Shown: positions 23,188 to 30,886 of the stretch, piece after piece
How positions within the stretch are numbered: position 1 is the first letter of the stretch
Layout of the letters: every line of letters starts with the position of its first letter
Assembly (NCBI GenBank): GCA_011523845.1
Contig: WTFV01000052.1
Span: 1 to 47,370 of the forward strand
Length of the DNA: 47,370 nucleotides
Source of the DNA: Acidobacteriota bacterium
Lineage (GTDB): Bacteria > Acidobacteriota > Vicinamibacteria > Vicinamibacterales > UBA8438
Direction of reading: 5' to 3'
Notes under the pieces: model-generated
Told to the model about the DNA's origin: nothing
The model's input: only the letters and a program-made list of their open reading frames with translations
Database searches by the model: none
Program-made: the position numbers and the translations under genes

Positions 23188-24825
23188 ATGAAACGGGTTG
23201 CCACCTTTGCCGCCTTCTCCCTGTTCGTCTCCGTCTCGCTCTCCACCGCGCAGGAGTCGGCCGCCGGGAACGGCGTGCCGCAGTTCGCGCCGGTTACCTG
23301 GGAACGGCTGCTCAACGCGGCCGACGAGCCGCACAACTGGCTGATGTACAACGGCACGCTCGACAGCAGGCGCTTCTCCCGCCTCGACCGGATCGACAGG
23401 GGCAACGTGGCGGACCTGGAGCTGAAGTGGGCCTACAACATCCGTCAGCTCGACCGGACGGAGACGACTCCGTTGGTGGTCGACGGCGTGATGTTCATCA
23501 CCGAGTCGCCGAGCAACGTGACGGCGGTCGACGCCACGACCGGGCGGCCCTTCTGGCGCTACGAGCATCCGCTGCCCGACGACCTGCGCATCTGCTGCGG
23601 GCGCAACAACCGCGGCGTCGCCATCCTGGGCGAGACGCTCTACATGAGCACGCTCGACGCGCACCTGGTCGCCATCGACGCGCGCACCGGCAACCTGGTC
23701 TGGGACGCGGAGGTGGCCGACTACCGGGGCGGCTACAGCAAGACCGCCGCGCCCCTCATCGTCAAGGACCGGGTGGTGACCGGCATCGCCGGCGGGGAGT
23801 TCGGCATCCGCGGGTTCCTCGACTCGTACGACGCCGAGACCGGCGAGCGGGCGTGGCGGACCTACACGATTCCGGGGCCGGACCATCCCGACAACCAGAC
23901 GTGGCTGGGCGACTCGTGGCGCACCGGCGGGTCGCCGACCTGGATTACCGGCTCGTACGACCCGGAGCTCGACCTCGTCTACTGGGGCACCGGCAACCCC
24001 GGCCCCGACTACGGCAGCGAAATGCGGCTGGGCGACAACCTGTACTCCGATTCGGTGCTCGCGCTCGACGGCGACACGGGCGAGATGCGGTGGTACTTCC
24101 AGTTCACGCCGCACGACGTGCACGACTGGGACGCGATCCAGATTCCGGTACTCGCCGACATCGAGATGCCGGACGGGCCGCGGCGGGCCATGCTCTGGGC
24201 CAACCGCAACGGCTTCTACTACACGCTCGACCGCGAGACCGGCGAGTTCCTGCTCGGCAAGCCGTTCGCCCTGCTGACCTGGGCGGAAGGGCTCGACGAG
24301 AACGGCCGTCCGATCCGGCGGCCCGGCCTGTTCCCCTCGCCCGAGGGGACCGTGGTCGCGCCGACCGCCGGCGGCGCGACCAACTGGTGGTCGCCCGCGT
24401 TCAACCCCCGCACTGGGCTCCTGTACGTCAACTCGTTCGACGGCGAGGGCGAGTTCTTCCTGCGTGACGAGGAGTACGTCGAGGGCGAGCGCTACACGGG
24501 CGGGGGCGTACAGTCGCCGCAGCCGATGGACAACTACCGGAGCGCCATCCGGGCCATCGACCCGACCACCGGCGACATCCGGTGGGAGTTCGAGATGAAG
24601 CCGCGGGCCCGCTCCGGCGTGCTGGCCACGGCGGGCGAGCTCGTCTTCAGCGCGACCGTCGACGGCTACTTCTTCGCGCTCGACGCGGATACCGGGGAAG
24701 AGCTGTGGCACATCCCGCTCGGCGGGCCGGTCAACGCGAACCCGATGACCTACGCCGTCGACGGGCAGCAGTACGTGACGATGTCGGTGGGGAATACGGT
24801 CTACACGTTCGGCCTGGACGAGTAG
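23188..24825 (+). CDS. Secreted PQQ-dependent alcohol dehydrogenase with vicinal Cys pair
   Basis: A 545-residue quinoprotein. ATG 23188 has AGGAG upstream; the same frame is open much further back but antisense to Uma2 there. ATFAAFSLFVSVSLSTAQ is the signal. DDLRICCGRNNRG has the adjacent cysteines that form the eight-membered disulfide ring next to PQQ in methanol-type dehydrogenases. PHDVHDWDAIQ gives an Asp-x-Asp pair at the metal site, as in lanthanide-dependent enzymes. Tryptophan-docking repeats (LDGDTGEMRWYF, IDPTTGDIRWEF, LDADTGEELWHI) define the propeller. It oxidises an alcohol in the periplasm; metal choice and substrate are inferred. Confidence 0.92.
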   Translation: MKRVATFAAFSLFVSVSLSTAQESAAGNGVPQFAPVTWERLLNAADEPHNWLMYNGTLDSRRFSRLDRIDRGNVADLELKWAYNIRQLDRTETTPLVVDGVMFITESPSNVTAVDATTGRPFWRYEHPLPDDLRICCGRNNRGVAILGETLYMSTLDAHLVAIDARTGNLVWDAEVADYRGGYSKTAAPLIVKDRVVTGIAGGEFGIRGFLDSYDAETGERAWRTYTIPGPDHPDNQTWLGDSWRTGGSPTWITGSYDPELDLVYWGTGNPGPDYGSEMRLGDNLYSDSVLALDGDTGEMRWYFQFTPHDVHDWDAIQIPVLADIEMPDGPRRAMLWANRNGFYYTLDRETGEFLLGKPFALLTWAEGLDENGRPIRRPGLFPSPEGTVVAPTAGGATNWWSPAFNPRTGLLYVNSFDGEGEFFLRDEEYVEGERYTGGGVQSPQPMDNYRSAIRAIDPTTGDIRWEFEMKPRARSGVLATAGELVFSATVDGYFFALDADTGEELWHIPLGGPVNANPMTYAVDGQQYVTMSVGNTVYTFGLDE

Positions 24826-25065
24826 TCGGGCCGGTCCGGACGATGAGTGGTTCGTCCTGGAACGAACTTGCCCGTGCTTCGGCCGATTCGCATCGCGCAG
24901 CGCCGGCGGAACGTTCAGTGGCATGGACAGCTTGCAACAGCTTGCGTCGACGACAGTCCGGTAGTTGAAGGAAGGTCGGATGCGGGTGTGCGTCGAGTCC
25001 CGGCGCGCGCCGGTCGGTCGGCAGGCAAGGTCGCCGCGGCACGCCCGATCGGCGGGGAGGTTCCC

Positions 25066-26394
25066 ATGAAGTCGTCAGTCCAGCGGTGTTCGATTCTCGG
25101 CGTGATCTGCCTGGCGGCGGTCGTGCTTGGTCTGCACGGCGCCTCGGTCGGTCTGCACAGCGCATCAGCCGACTTGCCGGTGATGGACGGCGTGCCGACG
25201 GCCGAGCCGGAAGCGGTCGGCATGTCGTCGGAGCGCCTCGAGCGGCTCGACCGGGTGATGCAGGCCTACATCGACCGCGAGGAAGTGGCCGGCGTGGTCA
25301 CCCTCGTCGCGCGCCGCGGCAAGGTGGTCAACTTCTCGGCGCAGGGCCGGCGCGACGTCGAGGCCGGCGAGGCGATGACCCACGACACCATCTTCCGCAT
25401 GGCGTCGATGACCAAGCCGATCGCCTCGGTGGCGCTGATGATGCTCTACGAGGAGGGGCGCTTCCAGTTGCGCGATCCCATCTCGAAGTGGCTGCCGGAG
25501 TTCGCCGAGATGCAGGTGGCGATCCCCTCGCCCGAGCAGGAGCGGCTCGCCGGACGCTACAAGCTGGTACCCGCCGCGCGTCCCATCACCGTGCAGCACG
25601 TGCTCACCCACACCGCGGGTCTGGCCAACACCTATCGCGGCCTGACCCAGCCGGAGTTCCAGGCGATGAATGCCGAGCGCAAGCCGCACGACACGGTCGG
25701 CGACATGGTCGGGCGGCTGGCGAAGCTCCCGCTCAACTTCCACCCGGGCGACCGCTGGGAATATGGCCGGGCCACCGACGTGGTGGGTCGGCTGGTCGAG
25801 GTGATGTCGGGCAAGACGCTGGACGCGTTCTTCCGCGAGCGCATCTTCGAGCCGCTCGACATGCCCGACACGCATTTCTACCTGCCGGAGTCGAAGCTCG
25901 ACCGCTTCGCCGCGCTGTACGGGCCGAACGAGGAGGGCAGGATCGTCCTGACCGAGGCGCCGACCGCGGACAGCCGCTTCGTCCGCGAGCCGCACGTCTA
26001 CTTCAGCGGCGCGGGCGGCCTGGTATCGACCGCGCGCGACTATTTCCGCTTCCACCAGATGATGCTGAACGGGGGCGAGCTCGACGGCATGCGGATTCTG
26101 AGCCGCAAGACCATCGAGTTGATGACCGCCAACCACACCGGCGACTTCGGCATCTGGCTCGCCGGCCCCGGCTACGGCTTCGGCCTCGGCTACGCCATCG
26201 TCACGGACCTCGGGCCGTCCGCCACGCCGCGCTCGGAAGGCTCCTACTATTGGGGCGGCGCGTTCGGCACCATCTTCTGGGTGGATCCGTCGGAGGAGCT
26301 GATCGGCATCATGCTGACGCAAATGCGGCCGTACACGCACCTGCGCATCCGCGACGACCTGGCGACGATGACGTATCAGGCGATCGTCGACTGA
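25066..26394 (+). CDS. Beta-lactamase-family serine hydrolase (EstB-like)
   Basis: A 442-residue protein. ATG 25066 follows GGGAGG closely. The N-terminus VICLAAVVLGLHGASVGLHS is a signal or anchor. FRMASMTKPIAS is the SxxK motif with nucleophile Ser and Lys; WEYGRATDVVGRL carries the catalytic Tyr of the YxN-like motif; HVLTHTAGL and YWGGAFGTIFWVDP are family landmarks, the latter replacing the KTG strand. Class C beta-lactamase-like hydrolases of this shape are mostly esterases or peptidases. It follows the PQQ dehydrogenase on the same strand after 240 bases. True beta-lactamase action is not implied. Confidence 0.85.
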   Translation: MKSSVQRCSILGVICLAAVVLGLHGASVGLHSASADLPVMDGVPTAEPEAVGMSSERLERLDRVMQAYIDREEVAGVVTLVARRGKVVNFSAQGRRDVEAGEAMTHDTIFRMASMTKPIASVALMMLYEEGRFQLRDPISKWLPEFAEMQVAIPSPEQERLAGRYKLVPAARPITVQHVLTHTAGLANTYRGLTQPEFQAMNAERKPHDTVGDMVGRLAKLPLNFHPGDRWEYGRATDVVGRLVEVMSGKTLDAFFRERIFEPLDMPDTHFYLPESKLDRFAALYGPNEEGRIVLTEAPTADSRFVREPHVYFSGAGGLVSTARDYFRFHQMMLNGGELDGMRILSRKTIELMTANHTGDFGIWLAGPGYGFGLGYAIVTDLGPSATPRSEGSYYWGGAFGTIFWVDPSEELIGIMLTQMRPYTHLRIRDDLATMTYQAIVD

Positions 26395-26460
26395 CGGGCG
26401 CGACGCCGCGCGGCTGGCGCAAGGCCGATGGCCGGGATGGCCGGTCCCGAGTTGTCTATT

Positions 26461-26512
26461 CTTAGCCACCATTGAACAATTGTCTTGTTGTGGCTAAGGT
26501 TGGCAATGGTGG
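26461..26512 (+). promoter_or_regulatory. Two mutually exclusive 9-bp hairpins over the ATPase start
   Basis: CTTAGCCAC (26461-26469) pairs perfectly with GTGGCTAAG (26490-26498). CCACCATTG (26466-26474) pairs perfectly with CAATGGTGG (26504-26512). The two left arms share CCAC, so both cannot form together. The second hairpin contains the start codon ATG 26506, and the first touches the AAGG ribosome site at about 26496-26499. This is the geometry of a translational switch, or of overlapping operator dyads. Confidence 0.6.
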
Positions 26513-27627
26513 TCGATCCCTGGCACTTTCCGCGCCGCGAGTTCACCGCGCGCGTCCTGAAGCTGCTCGGCGACGGTCCGGGGCAGGCTCTGACACTGTT
26601 CGGGCCGCGACGGACCGGCAAGACGGAGTTCCTGCTCAAGGACCTCGCGCCGCTCGCCGAGCAGCGCCGGCACCGTGTGATCTATGCGTCGTTCTGGCAG
26701 GCGCCGCTCTCTCCGCTGGCTGTGTTGTTGCACGCCATGGAAACGTCGCTCCTTCGGGGCACGTTCAGCGACCGCGTGCGGAGGTCGGTGTTGGGCCTCA
26801 CTCCGACGCTGAAGCTCTCGGCGTTCGGCGCCGGGGTGGAGGCCAAGGTCGATCTCACCGCGCTGGGAGGACGCCCCCCGGACGATCTGCTGGTCCATCT
26901 GGACGATCTTCTGGAGCGTGTCTCCGGGAGAAGCAAGGCGACGATTCTGCTCCTCGACGAGGTGCAGGAGTTTGCCCGAAGCGCAGGCAACGCGCCACTG
27001 GTGGCGGCGCTGCGAACCGGGCTCGACCGGCGCAGCGATCGACTCAGAACGGTTTTCACCGGATCGAGTCGCGACGGGCTCGCGGCGATGTTCTCGGCGC
27101 GGCGGGCGCCGTTCTTCCATTTCGCGACGCCGATCGACTTGCCGGCGCTGGGAGAGGCGTTCGTAGATCACATGATCGAAGTGTTTCGGGTCGTATCTCG
27201 GCGGACGCTGGCGCGCCCGGGCATGCTCTCCGCCTTCGAGCGGCTGCACGCCAATCCTCATTTCTTTCGGGTGCTGCTCGACACGTTGCTGCACGACCCG
27301 CATCTCGACGTTGAATCGGCTCTCGCACGGGTCCGTGACCGCATCGCCGTCGATCTCGGCTATCCCGCAACCTGGCTGGCGCTCACCCCTGTTCAACGTG
27401 CGACGGCGCGCGCATTGGCAGGTGGAGCCGACCGGCCGTTCGGCCGGGCCTTTCGCCGGCAGGTCGGAGATGCGATCGGAGAGAGCGCGCCGTCGCCGGG
27501 ACGCGTCCAGGCGGCGCTGCGTCGGCTCGAACGACTCGGACTCGCGGACACCAGCACCGGCGGCTGGGCGCTCGTAGATCCGGAGCTCGCCGCCTGGATT
27601 CGGGAGTACGACGATGGATCCAGGTAG
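26506..27627 (+). CDS. AAA-type ATPase with C-terminal winged helix
   Basis: A 373-residue ATPase starting at ATG 26506 (AAGG just upstream; TTG 26485 is an alternative). FGPRRTGKTEF is Walker A, ILLLDEVQEFARSAG Walker B with a catalytic Glu, and TVFTGSSRDGL sensor-1-like. The C-terminal 120 residues include a helix-turn-helix region (QAALRRLERLGLADTSTGGWALVDPELAAWI), the usual pattern of archaeal/bacterial STAND-like ATPases of the MNS clade. Such proteins are often linked to mobile or defence loci. Here a broken DNA methyltransferase lies downstream, which suits that context. No effector domain is visible. Its start lies inside two alternative hairpins. Confidence 0.75.
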   Translation: MVVDPWHFPRREFTARVLKLLGDGPGQALTLFGPRRTGKTEFLLKDLAPLAEQRRHRVIYASFWQAPLSPLAVLLHAMETSLLRGTFSDRVRRSVLGLTPTLKLSAFGAGVEAKVDLTALGGRPPDDLLVHLDDLLERVSGRSKATILLLDEVQEFARSAGNAPLVAALRTGLDRRSDRLRTVFTGSSRDGLAAMFSARRAPFFHFATPIDLPALGEAFVDHMIEVFRVVSRRTLARPGMLSAFERLHANPHFFRVLLDTLLHDPHLDVESALARVRDRIAVDLGYPATWLALTPVQRATARALAGGADRPFGRAFRRQVGDAIGESAPSPGRVQAALRRLERLGLADTSTGGWALVDPELAAWIREYDDGSR

Positions 27628-27762
27628 TAGTGCGGGCGTTGCCGGTGACGCATCGCGAACGCTTCTCATGACCCTCGCGACGACTCTGCTCTCAGCCCGG
27701 CCGCCAGCATCGCGAGCGAGGATCGCCTGCGCCGGAGGGAATTCGGCCCGGTTACGTGGAGA

Positions 27763-27799
27763 AGAATATTCTCTTGAGGAGGGACAAGAATTTCTTGTC
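27763..27799. promoter_or_regulatory. Two neighbouring palindromes upstream of the methyltransferase remnant
   Basis: AGAATATTCT at 27763-27772 is a perfect palindrome, and GACAAGAATTTCTTGTC at 27783-27799 is a perfect 8+1+8 palindrome; centres are about two helical turns apart. They sit in the 306-bp gap between the ATPase and the methyltransferase remnant, in locally AT-rich DNA. TATATT-like bases follow near 27900. Operators for a repressor are the simplest reading. The rest of this gap shows no gene. Confidence 0.5.
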
Positions 27800-27933
27800 T
27801 GAGCACGCGTGGCTCGACGCCAGGGGTGACGGACAGAACACGTTGCACAGGCATCGCGACCGGTCGTCGCCATGGACGTGTTCATGGTACGCACTTTACT
27901 TATATTTCAGTCGCGCGCTGGAGAGATCGATAG

Positions 27934-28644
27934 ATGTCGAATGCCTTGCCGGAGCCTGACAAGATTCTCGGCCGAGAGTTCCGTGAACTGCTGGATGTGG
28001 TCAGCGACTCCGGTTCTCGACGCCGTGAATTCTCCAGTCTCGTGATGGGACCGCTAGCTGCGCTTCTGGTCATCAAGTGGGTCGGCCGGTACCAATCGGA
28101 GCGGCAGTCTCTCGGAACGCTCTACGATGCCCTCGCGGTGGTGGAACGTGACTTCGGCGACGAGGAATTGGAGTCGGAGTGGGAAGAGCCGACGGAGCCG
28201 CACCTTATCGAAACCCTGAAGCGAGCCGCAGCGGATCGTGCCACGGCAAGCGCGAAGGCACGCTATGTCGCCGACGTCGCCCCACTCCTGATCGACGTTG
28301 CAGGGACACCGTTCCTTCGGTGGGTCCTGAGCATGGCGAGAGAGACAGACATCGGGACTCCCGAGGGCCGGGCGAAGGCTCTCGAGCGATTCGACGAGGA
28401 GTTGCGGCGGGTACGGAAGTTCAACGGCGAGTTCACGACGCCGGCACCTGTCGCCGACCTGATGTTGGAATTGGTGAATCCCCTGTCTGACGATAGACCT
28501 CTACAACGTCCGGCCGCAGTGGCTCGCCGATGCACACGACGCCCTTGACGCCGCCGTTTCCGCCGCGTACGGTTGGTCCGCCCACATCTCCGACGAAGAG
28601 GCCCTCCGCGAGTTGCTGGCACTCAACGGCGGCGACCCAGGATG
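27934..28644 (+). pseudogene. Collapsed N6-adenine DNA methyltransferase (start and end only)
   Basis: The first about 185 residues (from MSNALPEPDKILGREFRELL to GEFTTPAPVADLMLELVNP) resemble the helical N-terminal part and entry into the SAM domain of HsdM-type methyltransferases. Immediately afterwards, in another frame, comes LTIDLYNVRPQWLADAHDAL and AAYGWSAHISDEEALRELLA, which matches the characteristic C-terminal tail of MmeI-like type IIL methyltransferases. The SAM-binding and NPPY-bearing catalytic core is missing. So an internal deletion joined two ends, perhaps of two different genes, at about 28482. It is downstream of an ATPase with defence-type affinities. Confidence 0.6.
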
Positions 28645-28837
28645 ACCGAGCGGCGGTACCGACCCCCTTGCGGTGAAGCGCGGGGCGTGGCCGTGACGGC
28701 ATGGCCGTGCGATGACACGGGGTGGCCATGAGCCGGGGATGGGGGGAATGACGGAAGCAGACGTCACTCGTCGTCAACCAACCGTGCAGTGGGTCCTCGG
28801 GTCCGACACCTTGCCGATCAGTGACACGGAATACCAG

Positions 28838-28969
28838 GATCACCCGCCGGTGGGCACGGACCTCGATCTCGACCAGGGCCGACTCCTCCACGCCGACCGC
28901 CGCGTAGGGCTTCCCGCAATCGGGACATCGGCGCGCAGCGGCCGGCAGAGTGCGCTCCTCGATGCGTTC
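28838..28969 (-). pseudogene. IS66-like transposase zinc-finger remnant
   Basis: Read leftwards from 28969 the frame gives RIEERTLPAAARRCPDCGKP, then VEESALVEIEVRAHRRVI. A CPDCG knuckle followed by an acidic strand and H-R-R-x-I resembles the N-terminal zinc domain of IS66-family TnpC. A stop codon precedes it directly and similarity ends after about 44 residues, so only a scrap is left. Bases 28645-28837 hold short GC repeats and no gene. Confidence 0.4.
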
Positions 28970-29029
28970 CTACAGGCCGCAACGCGGCGTGCGGCCGTGG
29001 CCGGAAGCGAGTTCCGAGCCGGATCCCCC

Positions 29030-29270
29030 CGGATCCCCCGGATCCGAGTCGGATCCCCCGGATCCAGCTCACCAGCTCACCATGGCTCACCAGCTCACCG
29101 TTTCGCTGCTCCGCGGGTCCGCGGACCCGCGGAGCGCGGACCGCGGACGGGGTCGCCGGATCCGCGGGGTCGCCGGGTCGCCCCGGTCGCGGGGGGGCGC
29201 CCTCCGGGTCGCGGGGGTCGCGGGTCGCCCGGGTCGCAGGTCACCGGATCGCGGCCGGGTGGCCGGACAT
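29030..29270. repeat. GC-rich low-complexity tract with short degenerate repeats
   Basis: From 29030 the sequence repeats CGGATCCCC several times, then AGCTCACC three times, then a long run of GGGTCGC/GGTCGCGG-type units with nested palindromes such as CCGCGGACCCGCGG. No protein in any frame looks real here. It separates the transposase scrap from the permease scrap and marks a recombination-prone junction. Confidence 0.6.
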
Positions 29271-29310
29271 TCGGCATCGTCGGAGACCTCATCGCTCCGC
29301 GACGGCTCCG

Positions 29311-29679
29311 CTACTCGGCCCGCAGCGCGGGCATCGGGTCGAGCCCGGCGACCCGGCGGGCAGGAATCGCGGAGGCGGGCAGCGCGGCGAGGACGATGAC
29401 GGCGGCGACCGCCGCCAACGTGGCCGGGTCGTAGGGACTGACGCCGTAGAGCAGCGTTGCGAGGCTGCGGCCGGTCGCGACCGCCGGCGGCAGCCCCGCG
29501 GCCAGACCCGCGCCGGTAATGGCGACAGCGCTCCGCCGGACGAGCCGGACGAGCCGGCCCGGCGACGCGCCGACGGCGGCACGGATGGCCCGCTCCTGCC
29601 GTCGCTCGACGACCGCGCGGGCCAGGGCGCCGAAGAGGCCGACCATGGCGACGGCCAACGCGAGGGCCGCTACTAGGGA
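29311..29679 (-). pseudogene. C-terminal fragment of a MacB/ADOP-type ABC permease
   Basis: About 122 residues from SLVAALALAVAMVGLFGALA to IPARRVAGLDPMPALRAE. The order is standard for the last part of FtsX/MacB-like permeases: a membrane helix, the cytosolic RRQERAIRAAVGASPGRLVRLV, another helix (AITGAGLAAGLPP), then L-Y-G-V-S-P-Y-D, a last helix and the RRVAGLDPMPALR ending seen in acidobacterial ADOP permeases. Everything before the last domain is missing; the frame breaks near 29680, only 78 bases before the next gene. Confidence 0.75.
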
Positions 29680-29757
29680 TCACCCTAGTTCCCCGGCATT
29701 CCCGGCTTGGCTAGCCTTGCTGAAGCTCTCAGTTGGTGAGAGCGAAAGGAGGCGACG

Positions 29758-30393
29758 ATGCGCAAGATCAAGATCCTCATGGTTCCGCTCTGCATTCTGT
29801 TGATGCAGGTGGACGCGGTCGCGGACGAGGCTTGCGACATTACCTTCGAGTTCACGAACCGCGAGCGTCGTGTACCCGGGCCGGTGAACGTCGAATGCTC
29901 TGGGATCCACGACGATGACGGTTGGGGAAACTGGGGCGTTTTGTCGAACATGGGACGGATTCGGAACGGAGACCAGTTCGCTGGCTGGTACCGTAAGCAC
30001 GGCCATAGGATGTGGCAGTCCTGCACGAGGGAGAACCCGCCGCCGTCCTGCAAGCACTACAACGTCAACTGCCGGACACAGGCTGCGGACCCGTACAACC
30101 CTCGGGAGTACGCCGGCGCGTCCGTAAGGCACTGGCACGAGACATGCCGAGAACAGTTCAGCGGCGGCGTGTTCATCGTGCGCCGCGCCTACATGTCCGT
30201 TCATGAACTCGACTGGCCGGACGAAGACGATCACATAACCACGATCCGGTACGGCGACGTCCGCGTCCCCATCGAATGCAGTGGGGCTTGGCGGTGCCGG
30301 GGTCAGTCGAGCTGGTACTCTCCCCGCTCCGGTAACAGCGCGGTAACCGCTAACATCTCGGTGAAAATACGGACTCGCCGCCACTCGCGATGA
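29758..30393 (+). CDS. Secreted cysteine-rich protein, unknown
   Basis: A 211-residue protein with a signal peptide (IKILMVPLCILLMQVDAVAD) and eight cysteines in the mature part (in ACD, ECSG, SCTR, SCKH, NCRT, TCRE, ECSG and WRCRG), enough for four disulfides. Aromatic and charged residues abound (DDGWGNWGVLS, FAGWYRKHGHRMW). AAAGGAGG lies 5 bases before the ATG, the best ribosome site in this region. Its stop overlaps the start of the next gene by ATGA, so the two are translationally coupled. Base use here is less GC-rich than in the neighbouring metabolic block. I recognise no family. Confidence 0.75.
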   Translation: MRKIKILMVPLCILLMQVDAVADEACDITFEFTNRERRVPGPVNVECSGIHDDDGWGNWGVLSNMGRIRNGDQFAGWYRKHGHRMWQSCTRENPPPSCKHYNVNCRTQAADPYNPREYAGASVRHWHETCREQFSGGVFIVRRAYMSVHELDWPDEDDHITTIRYGDVRVPIECSGAWRCRGQSSWYSPRSGNSAVTANISVKIRTRRHSR

Positions 30394-30875
30394 CCGGCCA
30401 CATCATCGTCGTTGTTGTTGTTGCGGTGTTGTGCGCGGTGCCGACTGCCGGCACCGCGCATGCGCAGGAAGAGTCGTCGTTGGACGTGCTTGTAGGCGCA
30501 GGGATGTTCCTGACCGACGACGGGGCCGCGCAGACCGGTGAGGTCGGTGCGATCAAGTGGCTGTCGCCGGGGTTTGGCCTCGGAGTGCGGCATTCGCTAC
30601 AGGCGGGGGAGTCATTCGCGCAGTTGACATCGGTGACGCTGAACTTTCGGGCGCAGACCGGCGACCGAGTTCACCTCCTGTTCGGATGGACTCCGTTCAT
30701 CTCTTCGATTGAGGATCACGACGGATGGGAGGCCGGGATTGTTGGGCCGCTGGTCGACCTGTTCATCCGTTACGAACTACCCAGTCGGAGGTTCGACATA
30801 CAGGCCGGCGTGAACATCTTTGCCCGCGAAGGTGCGTGGATTCACCCAATGGTACTCGGCGTGTTTTCGTTCTGA
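30390..30875 (+). CDS. Small exported beta-barrel-like protein, unknown
   Basis: A 161-residue protein beginning in the ATGA overlap with the gene before it. The signal peptide is IIVVVVVAVLCAVPTAGTAHAQ, encoded partly by a GTT run. The mature part alternates polar and hydrophobic residues (LDVLVGAGMFLT, FAQLTSVTLNFRAQ, VHLLFGWTPFIS, FDIQAGVNIFAR) and ends in Phe (VLGVFSF). A C-terminal Phe and amphipathic strands suggest a small outer-membrane barrel. It is the middle gene of a three-gene operon of exported products. Confidence 0.7.
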   Translation: MTGHIIVVVVVAVLCAVPTAGTAHAQEESSLDVLVGAGMFLTDDGAAQTGEVGAIKWLSPGFGLGVRHSLQAGESFAQLTSVTLNFRAQTGDRVHLLFGWTPFISSIEDHDGWEAGIVGPLVDLFIRYELPSRRFDIQAGVNIFAREGAWIHPMVLGVFSF

Positions 30876-30886
30876 AGGAGGGTCGC

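Noticed and set aside
21838..24825. A 995-codon open frame on the plus strand
   Set aside because: The first 450 codons are antisense or out of frame with Uma2 and the propeller gene. The real PQQ dehydrogenase starts at 23188 with its own ribosome site and signal peptide.
25066..26394. Reading the SxxK hydrolase as an antibiotic-resistance beta-lactamase
   Set aside because: The KTG-like strand is not canonical and the family is dominated by esterases and peptidases; resistance cannot be inferred.
28712..29434. A 240-codon plus-strand frame
   Set aside because: It crosses a low-complexity tract and antisense sequence of transposase and permease scraps; no coherent protein.
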